Shown in pieces: positions 43,745 to 52,532 of a DNA stretch of 64,000 nt. A program made the translations under genes and the position numbers. The notes under the pieces were generated by a model. The model saw nothing but the letters and a program-made list of their open reading frames with translations. It searched no databases and was not told the DNA's origin. The stretch's first letter is position 1, and each line of letters starts with the position of its first letter. The DNA comes from Fimbriimonadaceae bacterium (GTDB lineage: Bacteria > Armatimonadota > Fimbriimonadia > Fimbriimonadales > Fimbriimonadaceae), in the NCBI GenBank assembly GCA_019638775.1, contig JAHBTD010000001.1:930001-994000 (forward strand). The letters are read 5' to 3'.

Positions 43745-45262
43745 ATGATCGCGCAGGCAAATGCGGCAACCCTGGTGGGCATCGAAGCCCTGCCGATCGT
43801 GGTGGAAGTGGACCTTCGCCCGCCTGCCCAATCCCCCGAATTCATCCTCGTCGGCCTGCCGGATAAGGCGGTGGAGGAGAGCAAAGTCCGCGTTCGGAGC
43901 GCGATTCGCAACAGCGAACTGCTCGGGACGAACATGACTATCGTCTGCAACCTTGCTCCCGGTGACCTCCGCAAAGAGGGGCCATCGCTGGACCTTCCTA
44001 TCGCCATTGCCGTCCTTGCGGGGATGAACCAAGTCCCTGCGACTGAGCTTGAAGAGACGATTTTCATCGGAGAATTGGGGCTTGACGGGATGCTGCGGAG
44101 CGTGGACGGGGCCGTGAGCGTTGCCCTGATGGCGGCAGAGAAGGGCTTTAAGAGGCTTATCCTGCCTCGGATCAATGCCGATGAGGCAGCTATTGCGCCG
44201 GGCTTAGATGTTTACGGCGTGGAGAACCTTCTGGATGTGGTCTCTTTGCTGAACGGTGCGCCACAATTTGAGCCGGTCCGCTTTCAGATGACGCCGGAGA
44301 TCATGAACCCCGAATACGGGATCGACTTCTCGGATGTGAAGGGGCAGAAGCAGGCGATTCGGGCTTTGGAGATCGTGGCGGCGGGCGGGCACAACATTTT
44401 GATGGTTGGGCCGCCGGGCTCGGGCAAGACAATGCTTGCACGCAGGCTGCCAACAATCCTCCCCCAACTCAGCATTGAAGAGAGTATCGAGGTCACTCGG
44501 ATTTATAGTTCGGCGGGGGCTAAGGGCGGGAAGCAGGGGCTGATTTTTGAGCGTCCGTTTCGGTCGCCCCACCATTCCGCCAGCTATGCGTCGATTGTTG
44601 GGGGCGGGAAGGTGCCGAAGCCGGGAGAAGTTACGCTATCTCACAAGGGCGTTCTTTTTATGGACGAGATGCCCGAGTTTGATCGGGGGGTTTTGGAGGC
44701 TTTGCGGCAGCCGTTGGAGGATTCCGAGGTGACGGTTAGCCGCGTTCAGGCGACAATGACCTTCCCTGCTGAATGTATTCTCGTTGGAGCGATGAACCCC
44801 TGCCCTTGTGGGTTTAAGGGATACCCGGAAGAAAAATGCATCTCTTCACCCGCGACATGCGGACGCTATGCGGGGAGGATCAGCGGGCCGTTGATGGACC
44901 GGATCGACCTGCATGTGGATGTCCCACGCCTCAAGCCTGACGAACTGCTGGGGATGCTGCCTGGCGAAGGCAGTGCAGCGATTCGGGATCGGGTGGCACG
45001 GGCGAGAGAGTTGCAGACAAAGCGGCTCGGCCCTGGTCGGACAAACGCCAAGATGACCCCGAAAGAGATTCGGGAGATGATCGGGCTGAGCGACGAATGC
45101 ACCGAGTTCATGAAGCTGGTTTTGAGCCGGATGAACCTCTCGGCAAGGGTGTTTGACCGTGTGCTTAAGGTGTCGCGAACAATAGCGGATTTGGCGGGTT
45201 CGCAGAGTGTGGAGAAAACGTTCCTTGCTGAAGCGGTGCAGTATCGGGAGCGGGGGACGTAG
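43745..45262 (+). CDS. comM: YifB/ComM family Mg-chelatase-like AAA ATPase
   Basis: 505 residues. N-terminal Lon-protease-like fold (IVVEVDLRPPAQSPEFILVGLPDKAVEESKVRVRSAI), Walker A MVGPPGSGKTMLARRLP, the Mg-chelatase signature RSPHHSAS, Walker B LFMDEMPEF, and the zinc-finger-like AMNPCPCGFKGYPEEKC...C. ComM is a hexameric helicase promoting branch migration of heterologous DNA in natural transformation. Starts 28 bases after the previous gene. Confidence 0.93.
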   Translation: MIAQANAATLVGIEALPIVVEVDLRPPAQSPEFILVGLPDKAVEESKVRVRSAIRNSELLGTNMTIVCNLAPGDLRKEGPSLDLPIAIAVLAGMNQVPATELEETIFIGELGLDGMLRSVDGAVSVALMAAEKGFKRLILPRINADEAAIAPGLDVYGVENLLDVVSLLNGAPQFEPVRFQMTPEIMNPEYGIDFSDVKGQKQAIRALEIVAAGGHNILMVGPPGSGKTMLARRLPTILPQLSIEESIEVTRIYSSAGAKGGKQGLIFERPFRSPHHSASYASIVGGGKVPKPGEVTLSHKGVLFMDEMPEFDRGVLEALRQPLEDSEVTVSRVQATMTFPAECILVGAMNPCPCGFKGYPEEKCISSPATCGRYAGRISGPLMDRIDLHVDVPRLKPDELLGMLPGEGSAAIRDRVARARELQTKRLGPGRTNAKMTPKEIREMIGLSDECTEFMKLVLSRMNLSARVFDRVLKVSRTIADLAGSQSVEKTFLAEAVQYRERGT

Positions 45263-45476
45263 CTTCGGAACGATGAAGTAGGAATGATGAAAGATGAATG
45301 ATGAATGACTATTGGGTGAGCGTCTCACTTACACCACGTTCAGATTCCATCATCACGCCTAACACCCAATACCCAACAGGTCCATCCGCCCAAATGCCCG
45401 AACGCACAATGCCCGACCTGCCTAACATTCCATCTTTCTGCCGACCTGAGGATAAAAAACGCAGTACCCTTTAGGA

Positions 45477-46649
45477 ATGCGTTTCGCCACCAAAGCCATC
45501 CGAATCGGCCAAGACCCCGACGCGGCCTACCAAGCCGCCGTCAACCCGATCTACCAGTCGTCCACGTTCGTCTGGAACAGCCTCGACGAGTCCGATATCC
45601 CACCCATCGACTACACACGCTGCGCGAACCCCAACCGCTCCATCCTTCAAGAGCTGATCGCCAGTTTGGAGAACGGCAAATACTGCACTTGTTTTGCCAG
45701 CGGTATGGCGGCGATTGCAAGCGCAATTTCGACTCTGAAACAGGGCGACAACTTCCTCATGGCGAGCGACATCTACGGCGGAACGCACCGACTGATGTAC
45801 AAGCAGATGGCGCAGTACGGAATCACCACGACGGAATTCGACGCAAACGATCCGGGATCAATCGCTAGGGTGGCAAGCCCGAATACCAAGATGCTGATCT
45901 TTGAGACGCCAACGAACCCGACGCTTCGAGTGGCGGATATCGCCGCGATTGTTGCTGAAGCGAAGAAGCTTGGGATCGTCACGATTTTGGACAATACATT
46001 CGCCTCCCCCTACCTTCAGAACGGACTGGATATGGGCGTCGATATCGTCATCCACTCCACGACGAAGTACATCGCTGGGCACAGCGACATCGTTGGGGGA
46101 TGTCTCATCACCAACGACCCGGTGATCGCGAACAATGTTCACGAGTATGTGAAGATCGTGGGCAATCAGCCGAGTCCGTTCGACTGTTGGCTGACCGTTC
46201 GCGGGGCCAAGACGCTTGAGTTGAGGATGCAGAAACACTGTTCCAATGCTTTGGCGATCGCGCAGCATTTGGAGAAGCATCCTAAGATCGCGAAGGTGTT
46301 TTATCCCGGACTGGAATCTGCCCCAGACCACGATATTGCCAAGAAGCAGATGCGCGGGTTTGGCGGGATGCTGAGCATTGATATCAAGGGCACGGTCGCC
46401 GATGCCAAGACCGTTGCCGAGTCAATGAAGGTATTCCTCCTTGCCGAATCGTTGGGCGGAGTGGAGTCGTTGGTGGCATATCCTCCGCTGATGTCCCACG
46501 CTGTTATGTCTGAGGCAGAGCGCCTGAAAATTGGGATCACTCCGACGATGCTGCGGCTCAGCATCGGCATTGAAGATCCAGCGGACTTGATCGAAGATTT
46601 GGATCAAGCTCTGGCGAAGATTCCTTTGCGCCAGACAGCGGCAGTCTAA
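45477..46649 (+). CDS. cystathionine gamma-synthase / trans-sulfuration PLP enzyme
   Basis: 390 residues. PLP-Lys197 in HSTTKYIAGHSD, FASGMAAI, ETPTNPTLRV, LDNTFASPYLQ, and the C-terminal SLGGVESLVAYPPLMSHA plus RLSIGIEDPADLIEDL. It condenses O-acyl-homoserine with cysteine or cleaves cystathionine; synthase, lyase and sulfhydrylase functions cannot be separated by eye. Isolated gene. The 214 bases upstream hold a short ATGAATGATGA-type repeat near 45290 and nothing else. Confidence 0.9.
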   Translation: MRFATKAIRIGQDPDAAYQAAVNPIYQSSTFVWNSLDESDIPPIDYTRCANPNRSILQELIASLENGKYCTCFASGMAAIASAISTLKQGDNFLMASDIYGGTHRLMYKQMAQYGITTTEFDANDPGSIARVASPNTKMLIFETPTNPTLRVADIAAIVAEAKKLGIVTILDNTFASPYLQNGLDMGVDIVIHSTTKYIAGHSDIVGGCLITNDPVIANNVHEYVKIVGNQPSPFDCWLTVRGAKTLELRMQKHCSNALAIAQHLEKHPKIAKVFYPGLESAPDHDIAKKQMRGFGGMLSIDIKGTVADAKTVAESMKVFLLAESLGGVESLVAYPPLMSHAVMSEAERLKIGITPTMLRLSIGIEDPADLIEDLDQALAKIPLRQTAAV

Positions 46650-46684
46650 CTTTGGGAGTGCGCGGGTTTATCCGCACTTTTCCC

Positions 46685-47113
46685 CTACTTCAGCCGCTCA
46701 TAACCAGCCGGATCGCGGTCAAGCATCTCCCGGATAGCGGAAGGAATGGTGACAGCTTTCCGTTCCGAGCCCATCATCACGTGCCAAGTGTGGCCCTCGG
46801 TCACGACCTTGCCGGTCGATTCATTCAGGACTTCGTATTGAAACTGGATCGCGGCGCGCTTGATCTCACCGATCCAAACCCGCACCGTTATCCAGTCGTC
46901 ATATTTGACTTCGCCCTTATAGCGCACATGCGCCTCGACCACGGGCAGCATATAGCCCATGTCCTCAAGGGACTTGTAGGTGAATCCACGGTCGCGGCAC
47001 CACTCGCCTCTGGCCTGTTCGAACCAGTATAAATAGTTCGCGTAATATGCATGGCCCATCTGGTCGGTTTCGCCATAGCGAACGCGGACGCGCTCCTCGG
47101 TGACGCTGTGCAT
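46685..47113 (-). CDS. acyl-CoA thioesterase (YbgC/FadM-like hotdog)
   Basis: 142 residues. VRYGETDQMGHAYYANYLYWFEQARGEWCRDRG contains the catalytic Asp and the 4HBT signature; IQFQYEVLNESTGKVVTEGHTWHV follows. Hydrolyses acyl-CoA thioesters in the cytosol; some relatives belong to the Tol-Pal region, but no tol gene is adjacent here. Confidence 0.9.
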   Translation of the reverse strand: MHSVTEERVRVRYGETDQMGHAYYANYLYWFEQARGEWCRDRGFTYKSLEDMGYMLPVVEAHVRYKGEVKYDDWITVRVWIGEIKRAAIQFQYEVLNESTGKVVTEGHTWHVMMGSERKAVTIPSAIREMLDRDPAGYERLK

Positions 47114-47216
47114 GTTTTGATTTTGGAATCATTCGGGGAAAGGTGTTAGGGCGTTTAGAGAAGCCATCAGTGATCTGCTATCAGCGATCCGCATGTAGCA
47201 AACTGAGTGACGGGCG

Positions 47217-48590
47217 TTAACCTGGGGTTTTATCCTTCGGCCAGTAAGACTCCGGAAACATCTCACGGATGAAGAAGAACGCGTCGAAGACCCGCCACCA
47301 CTCCGCCTTGGCGTCCAGATAGCCAAGAGGCCGGGCTTGGACAGTTGTCCGAAGCCAATGCGAACTCGGTAGGCTGCGCATATCTGTAAAGAGGAATTTC
47401 TCATTCGTTCTCATACAGATTTCCTCGAGGCTGTCACTTGGGGGCACGGCCAAAGCCTCTTCATTGATGCTGGGAGGGTTTGAATGGGGGAAGTTACTTC
47501 CAATTTTGCCAATGCCCGCTGTAAAGGCAATGGTATAAAGCCTTCGCCCAACTTGTTGATGGAAATACTCTCCCGCCTGGACGATGGCAAGTGGGGTTTG
47601 ATAAGTCCCTGGATACTTCAAAGATTCGATCAGACGCGTTTCCCGGGCTAGGTGGGCTGTCGCGCACCAAATGATCATTTTCCTACCTCGATACCTTTCG
47701 TTCACGAGAAATGAGAGGTTGGTCGCCATTTGCTTGTCGCGCTGGATATTCCAGCGAGTAAGCCACTCGCCGGGTACGTTTTTTCTGGCTTGGCTCCAGC
47801 AATAATCGGATTCCTCGCTGACGAGTAAGGAACTCAGAACCGCTCGGGCAAGATCGACATCGCGCTTTCCGTGGACCTTTTCGAGAGTCTCTCGATGGGA
47901 GTCAATCCGGTCAAAAAGGTCCAGTAAGAACTTCCGCTGCATCACGCGTTCGGGCTCGTCAATCGTCGGTGTGTTTTGTTGCCAAAAGCGAATGACCCTC
48001 TTGAGCACTTCATCCAGCTTTGCTTTTTCCTGATCCGAAAGCAGCAACTCGGGCACGGGATCAAGCAATCCCTTGATGAATCGGGAAAGGTAAACCGCCC
48101 CATTTGGAGGTCGTTGCCCATCGTCGAACCCGCTCATCTCAAGCGGATTTGAGGTCTTCCAAGTCGAACGAGCGTAGGCGAAAGCATCGTGTACGTACTG
48201 GCTCGTCGCCCATCCGCCCCTCATGAGGATGCCTTTAGCGTCATAAAGCGGGATGTCGCCGCGAAGAGCGGTATTCATATACTCGCAGTCGTACATGCCT
48301 GCTTCCCAAACGAGCACATCAAAGCCCATCTTCTGATGCAGGAAGCGAATCATCCGGCACTTCGCCTGCGACGTTGCGCCGTCGCTATGGCTGTTTTCGC
48401 CAAGCACGACGATATCGGAGTTGCCGATCTTGTCGATTAACGGCATGAGATCGCTGTAGTCTTCGTCTTGTGGGTCGATAGAGCGCACCACTGTTGAGGC
48501 GGCCATGAGCGATTCGACGCGGTTTGATTGAGGCGCAGGCGCTGTGTTTAGCAAGGTCCCCAGAATGGCGAACGCGGTGATTTGAATCAT
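47217..48590 (-). CDS. erythromycin esterase family protein, secreted
   Basis: 457 residues with an N-terminal signal segment (MIQITAFAILGTLLNTAPA). GENSHSDGATSQAKCRMIRFLHQKMGFDVLVWEAG has the family's His/Glu active-site pattern, and WCATAHLARETR supplies the second His. Relatives hydrolyse macrolide lactones or act on other esters; the true substrate is unknown, so the name is not evidence of macrolide resistance. Upstream of a co-directional AraC regulator? No: the regulator at 48653 is transcribed in the same direction and precedes it by 62 bases. Confidence 0.85.
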   Translation of the reverse strand: MIQITAFAILGTLLNTAPAPQSNRVESLMAASTVVRSIDPQDEDYSDLMPLIDKIGNSDIVVLGENSHSDGATSQAKCRMIRFLHQKMGFDVLVWEAGMYDCEYMNTALRGDIPLYDAKGILMRGGWATSQYVHDAFAYARSTWKTSNPLEMSGFDDGQRPPNGAVYLSRFIKGLLDPVPELLLSDQEKAKLDEVLKRVIRFWQQNTPTIDEPERVMQRKFLLDLFDRIDSHRETLEKVHGKRDVDLARAVLSSLLVSEESDYCWSQARKNVPGEWLTRWNIQRDKQMATNLSFLVNERYRGRKMIIWCATAHLARETRLIESLKYPGTYQTPLAIVQAGEYFHQQVGRRLYTIAFTAGIGKIGSNFPHSNPPSINEEALAVPPSDSLEEICMRTNEKFLFTDMRSLPSSHWLRTTVQARPLGYLDAKAEWWRVFDAFFFIREMFPESYWPKDKTPG

Positions 48591-48652
48591 GCTCCCATCA
48601 TTGAATGAAGGACAGTCGCAAATATAGAACGTGAATGTCGTTTTCGACTCTG

Positions 48653-49498
48653 CTAGTTCAAATCGAGGGTGCGGAATCTGGAGTTGGACGTAGTTTTGCG
48701 ATAGGCGAGGGGGGTCATGCCCGTGTGCCTTCGAAACACCCGGCCGAAATGGCTTTGGTCGCTGAACCCTAGCTCGGCAGAAATCTCGCCAATAGACTGT
48801 TCCGTAGAAGACAGCATCCGCAAGGCTTGCTCAACACGGAGTGAACGCACGAAATCGCCCATCGTGACGCCATAGTGCTGGCGAAAGATGCGGGCTAGGT
48901 AGCTCCCATCCCGTCCGAACTCGCGCTCGACCTCGCCAAGACATGGCTCCGTGTGAAGATGGCTTCGAAGGTATTCCTCAACCCGCGCGGGCCAACGAGG
49001 AGCGTCGCAACAGGTGCGGGCGAGACGTTGCGCTGTTACGACGGCCTCGACAACCAGACTCTCCAGAATGAGAACACTAAGGGAATCCGGCTCGGCAACT
49101 TCCCGAATCGCCTTTTGCATAAGTTGGCTGAGGTCCGCGCGTCTCGTATCGGTGCGTGTTTGGAGGAGCCCCACCTGAGACAGCGAAGAATAAAGGTTTG
49201 GGTGAATGCTGAAATACATCTCGCGCGTCGGCATCCCAAAAATCGTATTCGAATGACGATCCCCCGCAGGGTGAATGGTTAGCGTCCCTTCTCGACACTC
49301 ATACTTCTGCTGCCCAAACCATTCGTCATAGCCGCCTACGAGGACGAACGAGACATACGGAGTCTTATGGTCGTGCACGGGCACGGACGTACATGGACGG
49401 TATCTTTCGATATAGGACGACAGCCGGTCGCTTTGCGGTCCGCGAATCAGATAACGTTGTCTTTCTTCAGCCACTGGAGTGCTATACGCATAGATCAA
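48653..49498 (-). CDS. AraC family transcriptional regulator
   Basis: 281 residues. N-terminal cupin-like sensor region (VPVHDHKTPYVSFVLVGGYDEWF...IHPAGDRHSN) and C-terminal double HTH: LRSHLHTEPCLGEVEREFGRDGSYLARIFRQHYGVTMGDFVRSLRVEQALRML and IGEISAELGFSDQSHFGRVFRRHTGMTPLAYRK. It may control the erythromycin-esterase-like gene 62 bases downstream on the same strand; the effector is unknown. Confidence 0.93.
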   Translation of the reverse strand: MIYAYSTPVAEERQRYLIRGPQSDRLSSYIERYRPCTSVPVHDHKTPYVSFVLVGGYDEWFGQQKYECREGTLTIHPAGDRHSNTIFGMPTREMYFSIHPNLYSSLSQVGLLQTRTDTRRADLSQLMQKAIREVAEPDSLSVLILESLVVEAVVTAQRLARTCCDAPRWPARVEEYLRSHLHTEPCLGEVEREFGRDGSYLARIFRQHYGVTMGDFVRSLRVEQALRMLSSTEQSIGEISAELGFSDQSHFGRVFRRHTGMTPLAYRKTTSNSRFRTLDLN

Positions 49499-49521
49499 GT
49501 CGGGCAGTTGCGATCATCGCC

Positions 49522-50079
49522 CTACGCAAAGTCCTTCACAAGCTTCAAAACCTCACGGAAGTTTGGATGTCCGGCCGACCCCATCCACTCGTAAGCGATG
49601 GATTCGGTGTGGGCGACTTGGGCTCCGGCGTCACGTATTCTGTTTATTCCAATGTTGTGCCTATCGTCAGATCTCGACGAAACTGCATCTTCGCAAACAA
49701 AAACTTCATAGCCAAACTCAAGCAGCGGCAAGGCCGTTTGCGTGACGCAGATGTGGGTCTCGATCCCCACCAGGACAATCTGCTCCTTTTCATGCTTGCG
49801 GATGTACTCCAGCACACTTTCGCAGCCCAAGCATGAAAACGCCATTTTTGCGTACGGTGGCTCCGAAAGGAGAGTGATAAACCGGTCGTCGGTGCCGCCC
49901 ATCCTTTCTGGGTACTGCTCCGTCGCCAAGATCGGAACATGCAGTTCGTGGGCCACTCGGGCGAGGAATTCGCAACGTTTGAGAACACTTTCCGACTCCA
50001 CAATCCCCCCTAAAAACGAGGGTTGAAGGTCCACGAGAAGAAGCAATGACTCCTCCCGACTTGCGATTCCTGTCGGCAT
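49522..50079 (-). CDS. isochorismatase family hydrolase
   Basis: 185 residues. Catalytic triad Asp17 (LLLVDLQPSF), Lys78 (YAKMAF) and Cys111 (GIETHICVTQTAL). The family hydrolyses amides or isochorismate-like substrates. Close to YcaC-type members. Same direction as the AraC gene that follows after 23 bases, so the two may be cotranscribed. Confidence 0.9.
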   Translation of the reverse strand: MPTGIASREESLLLLVDLQPSFLGGIVESESVLKRCEFLARVAHELHVPILATEQYPERMGGTDDRFITLLSEPPYAKMAFSCLGCESVLEYIRKHEKEQIVLVGIETHICVTQTALPLLEFGYEVFVCEDAVSSRSDDRHNIGINRIRDAGAQVAHTESIAYEWMGSAGHPNFREVLKLVKDFA

Positions 50080-50210
50080 AGTTCATTATGTCTAAGACCG
50101 AATTCGAACCAGGTTGTTTGACTGGCACGTCTTGATTCAGTAAAATAACCGTGCTCAACAGGATTTGGGCGGATAGCTCGGTCCGAAATACGGAGGTTAG
50201 GCAAGTCACC

Positions 50211-50720
50211 ATGAAACGAGTCATGCTCTTAGCCGCATTAGCGGCAACAATCGGTACCAGCGCAGCGGCATCCGCTCAAAAGCTGGGCGACGTCACACCA
50301 TACAACTTTGCGTTCCGCATTGGTTTGGTCTACCCAGTGAATGACAATCTGCGAGACATCAACGATAATTTCATTCTCCTTGGCGCAGACTACACGTTCA
50401 CTTCTCAGTATCTGAAGAACTCGGATACCTTCTTGTCGATCGACTACATCGCCAAGGCGCTCAACGGCGACCAAGGCAGCTATTGGCCGATCCTGATCAA
50501 CCAGCGATTCTACGGACAAGATGGAATGTACTGGATGGTCGGCGCGGGAATCGTCAATGCTGACTTCACGCGAACCGACACCGTGTTCGGCGCGCGCGTA
50601 GGCGTTGGCAAGAACTTGGGTCCGAACATCTTCGCCGAGGCGTCGTTCTTCTGGAGCGACAAGATCCGTGGCGATCTTCATGCGAACAGCATCGGCTTCT
50701 CGCTCGGCTATCGGTTCTAA
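50211..50720 (+). CDS. small outer-membrane beta-barrel-like protein
   Basis: 169 residues. Signal peptide MKRVMLLAALAATIGTSAAASA, then alternating strand pattern (FAFRIGLVYPV, FILLGADYTFT, TFLSIDYIAKAL, YWMVGAGIVNADF, VFGARVGVGKNLG, FAEASFFWSD, SIGFSLGYRF) ending in Phe. This is typical of a small eight-stranded outer-membrane barrel. The ATG at 50211 is preceded by CGGAGG; the longer open frame covers the leader. Ends at a strong terminator. Confidence 0.75.
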   Translation: MKRVMLLAALAATIGTSAAASAQKLGDVTPYNFAFRIGLVYPVNDNLRDINDNFILLGADYTFTSQYLKNSDTFLSIDYIAKALNGDQGSYWPILINQRFYGQDGMYWMVGAGIVNADFTRTDTVFGARVGVGKNLGPNIFAEASFFWSDKIRGDLHANSIGFSLGYRF

Positions 50721-50742
50721 GGGAATCGAACAGCTAAACAAG

Positions 50743-50780
50743 AAATCCGCCTGTCTCCTTTTGGGGCAGGCGGATTTTTT
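50743..50780 (+). terminator. Rho-independent terminator of the barrel protein gene
   Basis: Stem AAATCCGCCTG (50743-50753) / CAGGCGGATTT (50767-50777), 11 bp with a 13-base loop, running directly into TTTTTT. A textbook intrinsic terminator 23 bases after the stop codon. Confidence 0.95.
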
Positions 50781-50782
50781 GA

Positions 50783-50835
50783 TCAGCGGTCAGCGGTCAG
50801 CGGTCAGCTATCGGCTATCGGCTATCGGCTATCGG
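50783..50835. repeat. tandem heptanucleotide arrays (TCAGCGG)n and (GCTATCG)n
   Basis: Three copies of TCAGCGG from 50783, changing into four copies of GCTATCG up to about 50835. Same seven-base periodicity as the array at 9732-9850. It lies between a terminator and the 3' end of the convergent gene. Confidence 0.9.
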
Positions 50836-50852
50836 TGATCAGGAGTCTCCCT

Positions 50853-51710
50853 TCACTCGCCAAGTCGCTGGTGGATCGATTCTCCGAGCTCTTCTTCGGC
50901 GCGCCCAAGCTCCTGCCGAGCGGCTTCGTCCAGCCTGAGCTGCTCCAAAACGGACCCCATCACGCTGCCCGACGCCAACGCCTCTGTCACCGTCATTTGG
51001 CTGTGGACGAGGTTGCTCAGCCGCTTTGAAAGCTCTTCCAAGTCCCGAATGCGCGCCTCAATCACCTTGCGGCAGTTTTCGCTGTTCTCGGGAAACTTCT
51101 CCATTAGCGCCGCTTGGTTTAGCGAAACGATCATGGCTTCGTCGGCAGCGGCTTTCACCGCTGGCTCATGCTTTTGGAGGAGGGTTGCCGAACGTGAATC
51201 CTTTGTTTTGAGCATGCCCTGGATGCGGTTGTAATAAGCTGCTGACCGCTCCAGCAGACCGTATGTGAACGGTTTGAGCTTGTCGGAGGAGGTGCGCGGG
51301 CCGCCAAAGCTCATGCCAAAGATATCGATTCGGAAGCTGTTATTTCGCTGCTGCGAGTTCCACTCGTTCCACCCGATGTGCGTGGCAAGCCTTTGGATTA
51401 GGGCTCTCGCGTCCGAAGTTAGCGATACCTCTGGTTGTGGCACATTGCGGTGTCTTCGCCGGATCATCTGGCTGATGCCGAGAAACACGCTTCCTACTGT
51501 AAGTTGGATAAGCCCAGGAATCATGAGCGCTTTGACGGTGCTGAGCATCCCGCCAAGCGTGAGCCCAAGGCCAATGAGAGAAACGATTACGCCTGGGATG
51601 AGGAACCCGAGAAAGGTGCCGTTGACTCCGGAATAGCCCCAGAATGCGGTCGCCTTTGACCAAATGAAGCGGTCAAGCGAAGAGGGCTCGTGGCGTTGCG
51701 GATTCGACAT
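50853..51710 (-). CDS. membrane protein with helical cytosolic domain, unknown
   Basis: 285 residues from MSNPQRHEPSSLDRFIWSK. Two hydrophobic segments (GTFLGFLIPGVIVSLIGLGLTLG and ALMIPGLIQLTVGSVFLGIS) near residues 30-80, then a long helical, charged C-terminal domain with a probable coiled coil (ENCRKVIEARIRDLEELSKRLSNL). No family recognised. The longer open frame to 51878 crosses into the divergent mgtC leader, so the ATG at 51710 is chosen. Confidence 0.6.
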   Translation of the reverse strand: MSNPQRHEPSSLDRFIWSKATAFWGYSGVNGTFLGFLIPGVIVSLIGLGLTLGGMLSTVKALMIPGLIQLTVGSVFLGISQMIRRRHRNVPQPEVSLTSDARALIQRLATHIGWNEWNSQQRNNSFRIDIFGMSFGGPRTSSDKLKPFTYGLLERSAAYYNRIQGMLKTKDSRSATLLQKHEPAVKAAADEAMIVSLNQAALMEKFPENSENCRKVIEARIRDLEELSKRLSNLVHSQMTVTEALASGSVMGSVLEQLRLDEAARQELGRAEEELGESIHQRLGE

Positions 51711-51813
51711 TAACTCTATTGTAAGGGACGGCCAGAGCCTGCATGGGTCGAAGACCTTATCTTGTCTGGCTCGAAAAGGACTTTTGATAAGGACCGCGAA
51801 CCTCCTTCTTGGC

Positions 51814-52479
51814 ATGGAAAGCTTTCGCGGCGTGTTCTCTTCTGAATCTTGGCTGTTCGCGCTGGAAGTGATGCTCAAGCTCGGACTCGCAGCCGTGATC
51901 GGCGGAGCCGTCGGCTATGAGCGCGAGCTTCACGGACGGCCTGCTGGAATTCGCACGCACATCCTGATCATCATCGGCGTGACCCTCTTTTGCGAGGTTG
52001 GAAAGAGTTTGGGCGGCGACACTGGGCGCACGGCGGCAAACGTCGTTACCGGCATCGGCTTCCTCGGCGCAGGCACGATTTTGCGGATGGGCGCAGAGAT
52101 CAAGGGCCTCACGAGCGCGGCATCGATCTGGGCCGTCGCCGCCGTGGGTATGGCAGTGAGCGCAGGCGGGCCGTATTATCTGATCGCGATCTTGGGGGCG
52201 GCGATGACGTTGATCACGCTCTCTTGGGTGGATCATCTGGAGAGGAGACTGGTGCCACATTCTCACCCCAAAGCGATGCAGGTGGAGCTGGATTCGCAGG
52301 CAGCGGCGATGGCGCTGATGGAGTCGTTGACGAAGGACAACGGTTCGGTGAAGGCGATTCGAATCATGAGCCAGGAACCGCAAGTGATCGTGCAACTTGA
52401 CGTACAAGGACCGTACGACGCCCTGCTGGCAGCCGCGATTGGGTGCAACGGGGTCCGCTCTGCGCATTGGTTGGATTAA
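51814..52479 (+). CDS. MgtC/SapB family membrane protein
   Basis: 221 residues. The family core AAVIGGAVGYERELHGRPAGIRTHILIIIGVTLFC and TGIGFLGAGTILRMGAEIKGLTSAASIWAVAAVGMAVSAG is complete, with four to five helices, followed by a soluble ACT-like C-terminal part (VKAIRIMSQEPQVIVQLDVQG). Linked in other bacteria to magnesium limitation and virulence; the transported species is unclear. The ATG at 51814 lacks a clear ribosome binding site. Confidence 0.85.
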   Translation: MESFRGVFSSESWLFALEVMLKLGLAAVIGGAVGYERELHGRPAGIRTHILIIIGVTLFCEVGKSLGGDTGRTAANVVTGIGFLGAGTILRMGAEIKGLTSAASIWAVAAVGMAVSAGGPYYLIAILGAAMTLITLSWVDHLERRLVPHSHPKAMQVELDSQAAAMALMESLTKDNGSVKAIRIMSQEPQVIVQLDVQGPYDALLAAAIGCNGVRSAHWLD

Positions 52480-52532
52480 GCCTTAGTTCACCAAGCAATA
52501 CACATCTCCAATTCGCGTACACTCTGACCGGA